Below are positions 27,131 through 34,525 of a DNA stretch of 64,000 bases, in pieces. Made by a program: the position numbers and the translations under genes. The stretch comes from Flavobacteriaceae bacterium GSB9 (GTDB lineage: Bacteria; Bacteroidota; Bacteroidia; Flavobacteriales; Flavobacteriaceae), in the NCBI GenBank assembly GCA_022749295.1, contig CP062007.1, forward strand, positions 248,001 through 312,000, in the 5' to 3' direction. Position 1 is the first letter of the stretch. Each line of letters opens with the position of its first letter. The notes under the pieces were generated by a model. It saw nothing but the letters and a program-made list of their open reading frames with translations, was not told where the DNA came from and made no database searches.

Positions 27131-27552
27131 CTATTGGATTTTATGAAACCACATCATGGGGATATCATCGACCATTAAGTTTAGTTTCCCATAGTCATCA
27201 AAGCTGTACTTATTTATTTTTTTCATCGTGTTTAAAAACACCTTTTCACCTTCGCCACAATACATCATGGTTGTAATGCGCGGTTCTCCAAAAGAAACGG
27301 TTTCCCCTTCAAGTTTAAAAGGCGCCGAATAGGCATTGCAACTGTTATTTCCCGCTACATTTTTAGATGTTTCATTAAACGTTATTTGTGGGTTTTTTTA
27401 GGAAACAAACCCTTAAAAGCAATACGAGGCCCAGAAATATACTCCAGTTCCCAAGTAGTGTTGTACAATTTGTCGCTGTTGCTTTTGTTGGAATTACAAG
27501 AAAAAACAATAAAACTCAAAAGAGCGATGCATAAAACCAGCGTTGATTTCAT
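27131..27552 (-). pseudogene. META-domain lipoprotein gene with a frameshift
   Basis: The ATG at 27552 starts a lipoprotein signal (MKSTLVLCIALLSFIVFSC) followed by a META-type opening ('YNTTWELEYISGPRIAFKGL'). At a run of seven A (forward positions 27393-27399 as T) the frame breaks and stops after KKTHK. One added A restores an open frame through 'NNSCNAYSAPFKLEGETVSF' and 'TTMMYCGEG' to the stop at 27133-27131. Without the break it would be a 140-residue META/HslJ lipoprotein co-transcribed with the longer META gene. This may be a true pseudogene or a homopolymer error. Confidence 0.75.
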
Positions 27553-27634
27553 AATTTAAAATGTTAATATTTGTAATACGTACTCAAATATACGTAAATA
27601 CACACAAATTTTAACTGAAAATAAGTTGAATTAT

Positions 27635-28357
27635 TTAATTTTCAATGAGTTGTAAAATATAATTAAATCCCAAGCCAAATACAATGGCCAAACCAAAACT
27701 AAGCAGTGTGCCAATTAAAATGTACTCGGTAAGTTTTCGGTCTTTGCTTTTTGATAGGTCGCCAAAACGAAATACAGATTTGGCAGCAATCAAAAAACCT
27801 ACACCTTCCCAGTGATTGGTGATGATAAACATAAAAACAAACAAACGCTCAAGGATGCCTATGTAAGCACCGGCATGTTTTAAAGAGTCGGTTTCGGTGT
27901 ATTCTGAAACGTCCCATTTAGATATTAAGGTTTTCATAATTATAGAAGAGACCTGAGTTACGCCCAAAATGCAGGTTATAAAAAGCAGGGTTCCTGTACC
28001 GAAAAGGGTATTTAAATCTACTTTTAATGGGAAATATAGATTGATGGCCACGGCAATGATTATAAGGTGCGCCAGTTGGTCTAGGGCAAATAGTAACCGA
28101 TTATTAACCTTAGGTTTTAATTGAAGTTTTACAAGATCAATAACGTAGTGCGATAGAATAATTATAAGCATGCCCAGCCAATACTTAAAATTGAATTGAA
28201 GCACCAATATCAGCACACAGGCGTGCACCAAAACGTGCCAATATAAAAACTTCGATTTGTATCGGTGTTCTTCTTTATGCTGTACCCATTTTTGGGGCTG
28301 AAACAAAAAATCGCCTATTAAATGGGCCAACAATAGTTTAAGGGCAAAACTTAGCAT
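27635..28357 (-). CDS. Polytopic membrane protein, DUF3307 family
   Basis: The 240-residue protein has about seven transmembrane helices and matches DUF3307. His and Asp residues sit inside the helices: 'LLLAHLIGDFLFQP' (His12, Asp16), 'YWHVLVHACV', 'LSHYVIDLVKL' and 'ALDQLAHLI'. Such buried His/Asp pairs recall membrane-embedded metal hydrolases, but no function is established. It overlaps the end of the SatD-like gene by 7 bases, so the two are translated together and probably act together. Confidence 0.85.
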   Translation of the reverse strand: MLSFALKLLLAHLIGDFLFQPQKWVQHKEEHRYKSKFLYWHVLVHACVLILVLQFNFKYWLGMLIIILSHYVIDLVKLQLKPKVNNRLLFALDQLAHLIIIAVAINLYFPLKVDLNTLFGTGTLLFITCILGVTQVSSIIMKTLISKWDVSEYTETDSLKHAGAYIGILERLFVFMFIITNHWEGVGFLIAAKSVFRFGDLSKSKDRKLTEYILIGTLLSFGLAIVFGLGFNYILQLIEN

Positions 28358-28953
28358 AAGGTCTGTATTTGCGTTTTAAAATAAAGCAATAATTTGGAAA
28401 TTTCGTCATAACCAGCGCGTTTAAGCCCTTGGCTTATATTGCCCTGCGTTCTCTGTAACATTTCAGCAATCTGGCTTTGGTTTAATTCAGGGTTTTCTAA
28501 GACGGTTTTTACCAACATAGCAGAGTTGTTGGTCCAGTTGTCTAGGGTTAATAGCGCGAGTTCCAGCATTAGGTTTATGGCGCTATCAAAGTCTGCAAAC
28601 GGCGATTTTATCGCCAAGGTAGTTTTTTTTAAGTTTTCAAAACATTTTCCCGAATTTACAAAAGCACTGCCATTGGCCTCCGTAATGTTTTTAGAGTGAT
28701 AGGTTTTTTCGCCAATTCCAATGGCCAAACGTACATCAACATGGTTAAATTGTTTAATGCCCGATTTTATCAATAAGCAGGCCTCTAGGGCTTCTGCAGG
28801 GCTAACTTCCAGTTGAAAACTATCGCCACGATAAATTTCCCAAGCCGATGGCGCGTCTCCATAGTGTCTTAAAATAGCTTTAAGCGTTTCTAACCACTTA
28901 TCTGGAGAGGTTTTTTGTGAATTGATAATGTCGCCGGTTATAATACTGGTCAT
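28351..28953 (-). CDS. SatD family protein with C-terminal HTH
   Basis: The 200-residue protein belongs to the SatD family. The N-terminal domain opens with 'IITGDIINSQK' (G7 D8), has 'YRGDSFQL' at 41-48 and 'VRLAIGIGE' at 74-82, an order that recalls the metal Asp, the GGDEF-like turn and the 'SIGIA' strand of nucleotidyl-cyclase/GGDEF palm folds. Residues about 150-185 (LNQSQIAEMLQRTQGNISQG) look like a helix-turn-helix. The cyclase comparison is my inference; SatD's activity is unknown. It is the first gene of a pair with DUF3307, driven by the promoter at 28973-29004. Confidence 0.85.
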   Translation of the reverse strand: MTSIITGDIINSQKTSPDKWLETLKAILRHYGDAPSAWEIYRGDSFQLEVSPAEALEACLLIKSGIKQFNHVDVRLAIGIGEKTYHSKNITEANGSAFVNSGKCFENLKKTTLAIKSPFADFDSAINLMLELALLTLDNWTNNSAMLVKTVLENPELNQSQIAEMLQRTQGNISQGLKRAGYDEISKLLLYFKTQIQTLC

Positions 28954-28972
28954 TTGTTTTGTAATAGGTACT

Positions 28973-29004
28973 CAAATGTATAAACTTTCTATGATAACTC
29001 CAAA
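28973..29004 (-). promoter_or_regulatory. Bacteroidetes-type promoter of the SatD-DUF3307 pair
   Basis: On the minus strand the -33 TTTG (29004-29001) and the -7 TACATTTG (28980-28973) are separated by exactly 20 bases. The -7 box starts about 20 bases before the SatD start codon. The same TTTG-N20-TACATTTG arrangement precedes tRNA-His at 34006-34037. Confidence 0.7.
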
Positions 29005-29065
29005 AATATTAACTAAAAGACTAATAAATTAAAATATTAACTAAAAGACTAATAAATTAAAATAT
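29003..29065. repeat. 28-bp direct tandem repeat, two copies plus 7 bp
   Basis: Unit one is 29003-29030 and unit two 29031-29058, identical over all 28 bases, each beginning AAAATATTAACTAAAAGACT; a third partial copy (AAAATAT) follows to 29065. The array is directly upstream of the SatD promoter's -33 element and between SatD and mscL, so it may affect either promoter or reflect slippage in AT-rich DNA. Confidence 0.85.
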
Positions 29066-29152
29066 CATTTTTAAAGGTAATAAATTAATGTGGGTGATTT
29101 TAAATTCAAATAATTTAAGATTTTGGCGGTGTTTTCTAATATCATGTTCTGA

Positions 29153-29160
29153 TATATTTG
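29153..29160 (+). promoter_or_regulatory. Candidate -7 box for mscL
   Basis: TATATTTG is an exact TAnnTTTG match 24 bases before the mscL start codon. A TTTG lies at 29122-29125, a longer spacing (27) than usual. Confidence 0.45.
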
Positions 29161-29183
29161 CAGTTCAATTAAAAACAAGATTT

Positions 29184-29636
29184 ATGAAGCTATTAAAAGA
29201 GTTTAAAGAATTTGCCGTAAAAGGTAATATGATAGAAATGGCCATTGGTATTATCATTGGTGCTTCGTTTAACAAAGTGATTGATGTTTTGGTAAAGCAA
29301 GTGTTTTTGCCACCAATATCGTTACTGACAAATGGTGTTAATTTTGAGCAGCGTCGTATTATTTTAAGAGATGCTGTACTGGATGCAGAAGGTGGTGTTT
29401 TAATCGATGAAGTTGCCATAGGTTATGGTGCTTTAGGTGAAGTAATGCTCGATTTTTTAATTATTGGTTTTACCGTGTTTATTGTGGTGAAATTTATGAA
29501 CCGACTTAAAAATAGAGCACACGATTCTAAAGATAAAACCGTGGCCACGCCAAAAGATATAGAATTGCTAACGAACTTGAACGAGCTTATGAAAGAACAA
29601 AATAAGCTTATAAAGACAAGCCAGAAATATAAATAA
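29184..29636 (+). CDS. mscL: Large-conductance mechanosensitive channel MscL
   Basis: The 150-residue protein opens with 'MKLLKEFKEFAVKGNMIEMA' and continues into the first MscL helix 'AIGIIIGASFNKVI', a periplasmic loop longer than that of E. coli MscL, a second helix 'LDFLIIGFTVFIVVKFMN' and a charged C-terminal helix. This is the standard MscL layout; pentamers act as emergency osmotic valves. I start at 29184 because the protein begins at the conserved N-terminal amphipathic helix; longer readings from 29088 add unrelated sequence across the promoter. Confidence 0.93.
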   Translation: MKLLKEFKEFAVKGNMIEMAIGIIIGASFNKVIDVLVKQVFLPPISLLTNGVNFEQRRIILRDAVLDAEGGVLIDEVAIGYGALGEVMLDFLIIGFTVFIVVKFMNRLKNRAHDSKDKTVATPKDIELLTNLNELMKEQNKLIKTSQKYK

Positions 29637-29752
29637 GATTTGGTTTTTTAATGGACAAAAGTTTCCGTTTATAATAGAACGTTATTTTTTTTTGATTAAT
29701 TGTAATTAGTCAATTTTATTCTCGACGATTATAAATATAAATTCCTTACGAT

Positions 29753-30205
29753 ATGAGAACCTTTTATCTGCTTTTTTTAATGGTTTTAATGTTTCAAGCC
29801 TGTTCGGAGTCAAATGACACTATTCCTGAAAAAGAAGATATGCAGATGGATGACCGTATGGACATGGAAGAGAACAGTGGGAATAGCGAAGAAGCAGACA
29901 TGGGAAGTGCTTATTCTGGAGATTTTGTTTCAGTAAACCATCCTACGTCGGGAATAGCTACTGTCAACAAAGACAAAACCCAATTATTATTCAAAAATTT
30001 TAGTACGGACGATGGTCCACTTTTAGAAGTATACCTCGCTACAAATACAAATGCATCTGATTTTATTTCGTTGGGTGAACTAAAAGGCATTAAAGGCGAT
30101 TACCAATACGATTTACCCGAAAATATAGACTATACCACCTACAACCATGTTATTATATGGTGTGTTGAGTTTTCGGTTAATTTTGGCTACGCCGTTTTAG
30201 AGTAA
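29753..30205 (+). CDS. DM13-domain lipoprotein
   Basis: The 150-residue product has a lipoprotein signal ('LLFLMVLMFQAC', Cys at residue 17), an acidic Met/Asp/Glu-rich linker (about 25-50, with 'DMQMDDRMDMEE') and a DM13 domain (about 55-148; 'NHPTSGIATVNKDKTQLLFK', then 'GPLLEVYLATN' and a Cys at 141 in 'IIWCVEFSVNFG'). DM13 domains are thought to have redox or haem-related roles in extracellular proteins; here it would face the periplasm or the cell surface. It ends overlapping the convergent HAD gene by 9 bases. Confidence 0.88.
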   Translation: MRTFYLLFLMVLMFQACSESNDTIPEKEDMQMDDRMDMEENSGNSEEADMGSAYSGDFVSVNHPTSGIATVNKDKTQLLFKNFSTDDGPLLEVYLATNTNASDFISLGELKGIKGDYQYDLPENIDYTTYNHVIIWCVEFSVNFGYAVLE

Positions 30206-30853
30206 GGTTTTTGCTTTATGGTAAGCAATATCCTTAAAATCGCTTATTACCATATCGGCCTTACTGTAGTCTTGGTTTTTTGAATGAAAACTGTCGTAGC
30301 CAACACAAAAAATACCTGCAGCTTTTGCTGCTTCAACACCGTTGGTAGAGTCTTCGATAACCATGCATTCCTCTCTTGTAAAACCTGTTGCAGCAGCCGA
30401 TTTTATAAAAATTTCAGGATGTGGTTTCGACTGTTTTAAGTCACCACCACTAAATTTTGCTTTAAAATATTGGTTTAGGTCAAAACGCTCAAAAATTTGA
30501 TTGATGCCGTCCATAGAAGCCGAAGACCCCAAGACCAAGGTCAATCCATTGCTATGGTAATCTTTAATAAGGTCTAAAACACCGTCAATTAGGGTAAGGT
30601 CAGAATCAGAATCAAAAAAACGCTTATAGTGTTTACGTTTAAGAGCTACCAAACTTTCAGGCGATTGTTGCAAATTAAAATGATCTTGTAAGCGCTTACA
30701 AATGTTTATAGTAGATTGCCCTGTAAACGATTGGTAAAGTTTTGGTGAAACTTCAATACCAATCTCATCGAACAGATCGTGGTAGGCTTTGTTGTGCATG
30801 GGCTCGCTATCAATTATAACACCGTCCATGTCAAAAATAACTGCTTTTAGCAT
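30197..30853 (-). CDS. HAD hydrolase, beta-phosphoglucomutase-like
   Basis: The 218-residue protein is a HAD phosphatase with a helical cap. Motif I is 'FDMDGVIIDSEP' (residues 6-17), motif II is in 'LVLGSSAS' near residue 108, and 'KPHPEIF' plus 'VIEDSTNGVEAA' give motifs III and IV. This pattern is shared with beta-phosphoglucomutase and related sugar phosphatases, so the substrate is probably a phosphorylated sugar. I start at 30853, where the domain begins after the purine run AAAAAGAGAG; a longer reading adds low-complexity residues. Confidence 0.9.
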   Translation of the reverse strand: MLKAVIFDMDGVIIDSEPMHNKAYHDLFDEIGIEVSPKLYQSFTGQSTINICKRLQDHFNLQQSPESLVALKRKHYKRFFDSDSDLTLIDGVLDLIKDYHSNGLTLVLGSSASMDGINQIFERFDLNQYFKAKFSGGDLKQSKPHPEIFIKSAAATGFTREECMVIEDSTNGVEAAKAAGIFCVGYDSFHSKNQDYSKADMVISDFKDIAYHKAKTLL

Positions 30854-30954
30854 CTCTCTTTTTTTTTTTTGCGAATATATTGAATTAATTAGCAATGCTT
30901 AAAAAATGCTTGTTAAGGTCATGTTAGAATTTTAAGCTTTTATCTAGCTAGAAA

Positions 30955-30995
30955 ATAAAAAAAGAGGCTGTTTCATTATTATTAAAACAGCCTCT
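30955..30995 (-). terminator. Terminator after the SLC13 gene
   Basis: Read leftward, AGAGGCTGTTT (30995-30985) pairs with AAACAGCCTCT (30973-30963), a perfect 11-bp stem with an 11-base loop, followed by a run of T (30962-30957) and more T. It would end the SLC13 transcript, after the small reading frame at 31017-31112. Confidence 0.85.
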
Positions 30996-31016
30996 CACAA
31001 CAAAAAGAACCCAAGT

Positions 31017-31112
31017 TTAAAAGTGCTCATGTAAGTGATGGTGTTCATCAATTAATGGACCACCTTCAGTAATTTGTTTGGATGCTGAGAGTACAATTTT
31101 TATAATGGCCAT
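31017..31112 (-). CDS. Possible 31-residue His-rich peptide
   Basis: An ATG at 31112 starts a 31-codon frame that overlaps the last 13 bases of the SLC13 gene in another frame and stops at 31019-31017, between that gene and its terminator. The product ends in LIDEHHHLHEHF, with five His in the last nine residues. The position inside the transcript and the His-rich tail are suggestive of a small metal-binding peptide, but 31-codon frames occur by chance. I rate it as possible only. Confidence 0.35.
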   Translation of the reverse strand: MAIIKIVLSASKQITEGGPLIDEHHHLHEHF

Positions 31113-32941
31113 ATGGTTGGTACTAATAGTAAAGTTATTATGAAAAATATGAGCAGGAGTGGAGCGCCAACTTTTAGGTAGTCCATAAATTTGTATGCGC
31201 CGGCCGTCATTACCATAGCGTTGGTGGTAGTGCCTATTGGTGTTAAAAATGCTGTTGATGCACTTATGGCAACTACAATCATAAAAGGTTCGGGCGATAA
31301 ATTTAGCGAACTAGCGGCCAAAATAGCAATGGGCGCCATAAGTACGGCTGTAGCCGAATTATTAATAACCTGGCTAAAGGTTGTAGTTAATAAAAATACG
31401 CCTCCTAAAAGTGCTACAGGGTGTATTGCTCCTAAATAATCAACCAATCCGTTAGCAATAATTTGTGCCGTACCGGTTTTTTGCAGTGCTATGCCCATAG
31501 GGATCATGGCCGCAATCATAACCACACTTGTCCAACTGATGCCCTTGTAAGCTTTAGAGATAGGAACACAACCTGTTAATAAAACGACTCCAGCAGAAAT
31601 TAATGCAGCAATAGATCCGGGAACTATTTTGAAAACCATGAATATAATCATCAAAATAAGTGCCCCTAAGGCAATAAAGGATTTGTGGTTTAGTTTTTCA
31701 ACATTTTTGGCCATTCCCTCCGGACTACCTATAATAACTAAATTTTCATGTTGTTTTTTTAAATCTTCAATATTCTCCCAAGTACCTCGAATTAGAAATG
31801 CATCGCCAGCCTTAACCGTAATTTCCTTGTCCAATAAGGCTTCTTTGTCTCTAGATGCTGCTAAAAGCTGAATGCCAAATCGTTTAAAATAGTCGCCTAA
31901 TTTGTATTTTCTTCCAACTAATATAGAGTTTGGGTTAACGATAACTTCGGTCATGCCAACCTCTTGGTTTATCAAGTTGTTTTTTAGTTCGTCTGCAATG
32001 GGGTCTAAAGGTAATAGACCGAGCCTGAAGGTTATCATCAATTTATTTATGGCTTCCGTGTCGCCTTTCACGGTAATAATATCATGATAAAGAAACTCTG
32101 TGCTTGGGTCTGGAAACTCAATAAATTGTGGTACTTGTTTCAATAGGTTGGGATGCCTTCTTTTTATTCTAATAATAGAAACATTGTAGTTTTTTTCAAA
32201 TTGCCAAGCTTCTATTTTGGTGTTCAATAGCGGTGAAATAGATCTTACTCTTAAACGGTAATAGCCATTATCTACTTTATAAGATTCAATCCAGTTGTGC
32301 AGGGTAGATTCAATATTGATTGGTTTGTTGTTGGTTTTATTTTTAGGTAATAATTTGTAACCTATAAATCTGAAATATAGAATGGCAATAATGAGCAATG
32401 GTGCTCCAATTAATGCGAATTCAAAGAACGAAAACCCTTCAAATCCATTCTCGACAAGCGCATTGCTCGCAATAATATTTGGAGGTGTGCCCGTTAATGT
32501 AAGTAGCCCGCCAGTATTTGAGCCAAAAGCTACAGGCATGAGCATTTTTGATGGAAATGTACCAATACTCCAGGCCGAAGAAATGGTTAAAGGCATTAAT
32601 GTAGCCACCGTACCGGTATTGCTTACAAAACCAGACAAAATTCCGCCTCCCAAGGTTACTATGGCTAGTAATTTAGGTACGCTGTTGCCTGCCCATTCTA
32701 CAAACTTTTTACCGGCCATGGCGGTCCAGCCTGTTTGGGCGATGCCTTCACCAATAATAAAGAGTGCCGCAATCATAATAACGGTAGGGTTACTAAACCC
32801 GCTTAAAGTTTCCTCAGCGGTTAAAATACCTGTTAAAAATAGACTTAACATCGATATTAGAGCCACAATATCTGGTGTAAATTTACCCCAAACAAAAAGG
32901 GCTATGGTAACAACTAAAATGAAGAGCATTAAATAAATCAT
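31100..32941 (-). CDS. SLC13-family permease with two TrkA-C domains
   Basis: The 613-residue protein has an anion-permease (SLC13/DASS) membrane core in two halves, with 'GSNTGGLLTLTGTPPNIIAS' (about 143-162) and 'NNSATAVLMAPIAI' plus 'PIGTTTNAMVM' (about 527-575) as the repeated hairpin motifs. Between the halves lie two RCK_C (TrkA-C) domains (about 205-410), which usually bind a regulatory ligand. The family moves sulfate, dicarboxylates or arsenite with Na+; the substrate is not clear. It is a monocistronic leftward gene with a strong terminator. Confidence 0.92.
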   Translation of the reverse strand: MIYLMLFILVVTIALFVWGKFTPDIVALISMLSLFLTGILTAEETLSGFSNPTVIMIAALFIIGEGIAQTGWTAMAGKKFVEWAGNSVPKLLAIVTLGGGILSGFVSNTGTVATLMPLTISSAWSIGTFPSKMLMPVAFGSNTGGLLTLTGTPPNIIASNALVENGFEGFSFFEFALIGAPLLIIAILYFRFIGYKLLPKNKTNNKPINIESTLHNWIESYKVDNGYYRLRVRSISPLLNTKIEAWQFEKNYNVSIIRIKRRHPNLLKQVPQFIEFPDPSTEFLYHDIITVKGDTEAINKLMITFRLGLLPLDPIADELKNNLINQEVGMTEVIVNPNSILVGRKYKLGDYFKRFGIQLLAASRDKEALLDKEITVKAGDAFLIRGTWENIEDLKKQHENLVIIGSPEGMAKNVEKLNHKSFIALGALILMIIFMVFKIVPGSIAALISAGVVLLTGCVPISKAYKGISWTSVVMIAAMIPMGIALQKTGTAQIIANGLVDYLGAIHPVALLGGVFLLTTTFSQVINNSATAVLMAPIAILAASSLNLSPEPFMIVVAISASTAFLTPIGTTTNAMVMTAGAYKFMDYLKVGAPLLLIFFIITLLLVPTIWPL

Positions 32942-33124
32942 ATCTTGTTTTTCTTTGTTAGTTTTGAATTTTAAAAATAAGTCGTTTTCAAGAAAAATCG
33001 TTCTTAATTGATGGTGTAAAATTACTTTGGTAATAAATTCTTAATTATGATTTATGTCATACTTGACCAATTCATGACATTTTTCAATTATTGTTATATT
33101 TAGAATGTAAAAAATGAAGAAAGC

Positions 33125-33171
33125 GTTATCGAATACGTTTTCGTTATCGTATATATTACGATTATCGAATA
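33125..33171. repeat. Three TTATCGnATA repeats at 18-bp spacing
   Basis: GTTATCGAATA (33125-33135), GTTATCGTATA (33143-33153) and ATTATCGAATA (33161-33171) are near-identical and begin exactly 18 bp apart, in direct orientation, about 60 bp before bshB1. They may be a set of protein binding sites, or a degenerate tandem repeat. The SLC13 promoter, on the other strand, must also lie in this 292-base region. Confidence 0.6.
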
Positions 33172-33233
33172 TTTTATCAATTATTTTTGAGAAACGACTG
33201 CGTTTAGGATATAAAAACTGAAATTAAACAACT

Positions 33234-33950
33234 ATGAAATTAGATATTTTGGCGATTGGCGCTCACCCAGATGATGTTGAATTGGGTTGTGGCGGGACCA
33301 TTGCAAAAGAAGTGGCCAACGGAAAAAAGGTAGGCATTCTTGATTTAACCAGAGGCGAGTTGGGCACACGCGGTACGGCAGAAACTAGAGATGAAGAAGC
33401 CGAGCGCTCAGCTAAAATACTTGGGGTTCAGGTAAGGGAAAACCTAAGGTTTGCCGATGGTTTTTTTATAAACGATGAAAACCATCAATTGGAAATTATA
33501 AAAAAAATTAGAAAGTACCAGCCAGAAATTGTATTATGTAATGCGGTTGACGATAGGCATATTGATCATGGTAAAGCTAGCAAGTTGACTAGCGATGCTT
33601 GTTTTTTAAGTGGCTTGGTTAAGATTGAAACCAAATTAAACGGAGAATTGCAACAGCCTTGGCGGCCAAAACAAGTGTACCACTACATACAATGGAGAAA
33701 TTTAGAGCCTGATGTAGTAGTTGATATTACTGGATTTTCCAATAAAAAAATGGCTTCGGTTTTAGCGTACGAAACCCAATTTTTTAACCAGAGTAGTAAA
33801 GAGCCACAAACCCCTATTTCGAGCAAAAACTTTACGGATAGTGTTATTTACAGAGCACGAGATTTAGGTCGTTTAGTGGGGGTGGAGTATGCCGAAGGTT
33901 TTACGGTAGAGCGTCATGTAGCGGTTGATAGTCTATTCGTTTTGAAGTAA
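33234..33950 (+). CDS. bshB1: Bacillithiol biosynthesis deacetylase BshB1
   Basis: The 238-residue PIG-L family protein has the zinc motif 'GAHPDDVELGCGGT' (9-22), the characteristic 'TRGELGTRGTAETRDEEA' block (about 39-56) and 'DRHIDHGKAS' near 107-116. It removes the acetyl group from GlcNAc-malate, the second step of bacillithiol synthesis, the low-molecular-weight thiol of Firmicutes and many Bacteroidetes. This is distinct from the large secreted PIG-L protein at 8512-11037, which has a signal peptide and extra domains. It stands alone and does not have bshA or bshC nearby. Confidence 0.93.
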   Translation: MKLDILAIGAHPDDVELGCGGTIAKEVANGKKVGILDLTRGELGTRGTAETRDEEAERSAKILGVQVRENLRFADGFFINDENHQLEIIKKIRKYQPEIVLCNAVDDRHIDHGKASKLTSDACFLSGLVKIETKLNGELQQPWRPKQVYHYIQWRNLEPDVVVDITGFSNKKMASVLAYETQFFNQSSKEPQTPISSKNFTDSVIYRARDLGRLVGVEYAEGFTVERHVAVDSLFVLK

Positions 33951-34005
33951 TTGTATTTTTGCCCTTTTTTTATTTTAATTCCAACATAAAATATTAAAAA
34001 AAGAT

Positions 34006-34037
34006 TTTGTAGATACCATAGAAAACATTTACATTTG
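34006..34037 (+). promoter_or_regulatory. Bacteroidetes-type promoter of tRNA-His
   Basis: TTTG (34006-34009) and TACATTTG (34030-34037) are separated by exactly 20 bases, close to the described TTTG/TAnnTTTG arrangement. The tRNA begins about 27 bases after the -7 box. Confidence 0.7.
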
Positions 34038-34064
34038 CACTCGCATTTATGATGCGTTAAACAC

Positions 34065-34139
34065 GGTGGTTGTAGCTCAGTTGGTTAGAGCGCCTGATTG
34101 TGGTTCAGGAGGTCGTCGGTTCGAGACCGATCTTCCACC
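34065..34139 (+). tRNA. tRNA-His (GTG anticodon)
   Basis: The cloverleaf reads cleanly: D arm GCTC/GAGC, anticodon stem CCTGA/TCAGG with loop TTGTGGT (anticodon GTG), a five-base variable loop, and T arm GTCGG/CCGAT with loop TTCGAGA. A G at the -1 position pairs with C73, the identity element of tRNA-His. The acceptor stem (GTGGTTG with CTTCCAC) has two adjacent U-U mismatches at 5:68 and 6:67. CCA is not encoded. A terminator follows. Confidence 0.93.
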
Positions 34140-34150
34140 CAAAAAGACCA

Positions 34151-34182
34151 AGCCTTTCAATTTTTATTGAAGGGCTTTTTTT
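34151..34182 (+). terminator. Terminator after tRNA-His
   Basis: AGCCTTTCAAT (34151-34161) pairs with ATTGAAGGGCT (34166-34176) with one G-U pair and a four-base loop, followed by a run of T to 34182. Confidence 0.85.
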
Positions 34183-34213
34183 GTTTTAGGAGTCAAGTTA
34201 GTTGTATTTAAGG

Positions 34214-34525
34214 TTAAAAGCTATAGTCGCGTTCAACTTTTGCAATTCGCACCTTGTAATCTTTGTACCATTTGGCCTTTCCTTCTTTTTGGGCGTATTG
34301 GTGCTCGGTGTGTTGTTTCCATTGCTTTATAGATTCTAAATCTTCCCAGTACGAAACGGTTATGCCTAAATCGTTTTGGGCACTTTCTAAACCAAGAAAA
34401 CCTTGTTGCTCACTGGCTAGATTAAACATTAAATTTGACATCTGGGAGTAGCCATCGTCATTTCCCGATTTTATGGAAGAGAAAATTACTGCGTAATAAG
34501 GTGGTTGGGGTGTATGCGCTATCAT
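34214..34525 (-). CDS. ABM-domain (antibiotic biosynthesis monooxygenase-like) protein
   Basis: The 103-residue protein has the dimeric alpha-beta barrel pattern of ABM-domain proteins, with 'YYAVIFSSIKSG' as the first strand, 'GFLGLESAQNDLGITVSYWE' as the central strands, and a C-terminal 'WYKDYKVRIAKVERDYSF'. Despite the family name most such proteins are small oxygenases or haem/quinone-handling enzymes of unknown substrate, and nothing here suggests antibiotic production. It is a single leftward gene next to tRNA-His. Confidence 0.85.
   Translation of the reverse strand: MIAHTPQPPYYAVIFSSIKSGNDDGYSQMSNLMFNLASEQQGFLGLESAQNDLGITVSYWEDLESIKQWKQHTEHQYAQKEGKAKWYKDYKVRIAKVERDYSF

Noticed and set aside
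29003-29065. A short CRISPR array.
   Set aside because: The repeat units are directly adjacent with no spacers, there are only two full copies, and no cas gene is present.
34214-34525. Antibiotic biosynthesis cluster, from the ABM-domain name.
   Set aside because: Both ABM proteins in the window (also 42849-43145) are single small genes next to housekeeping genes, with no biosynthetic enzymes around them.
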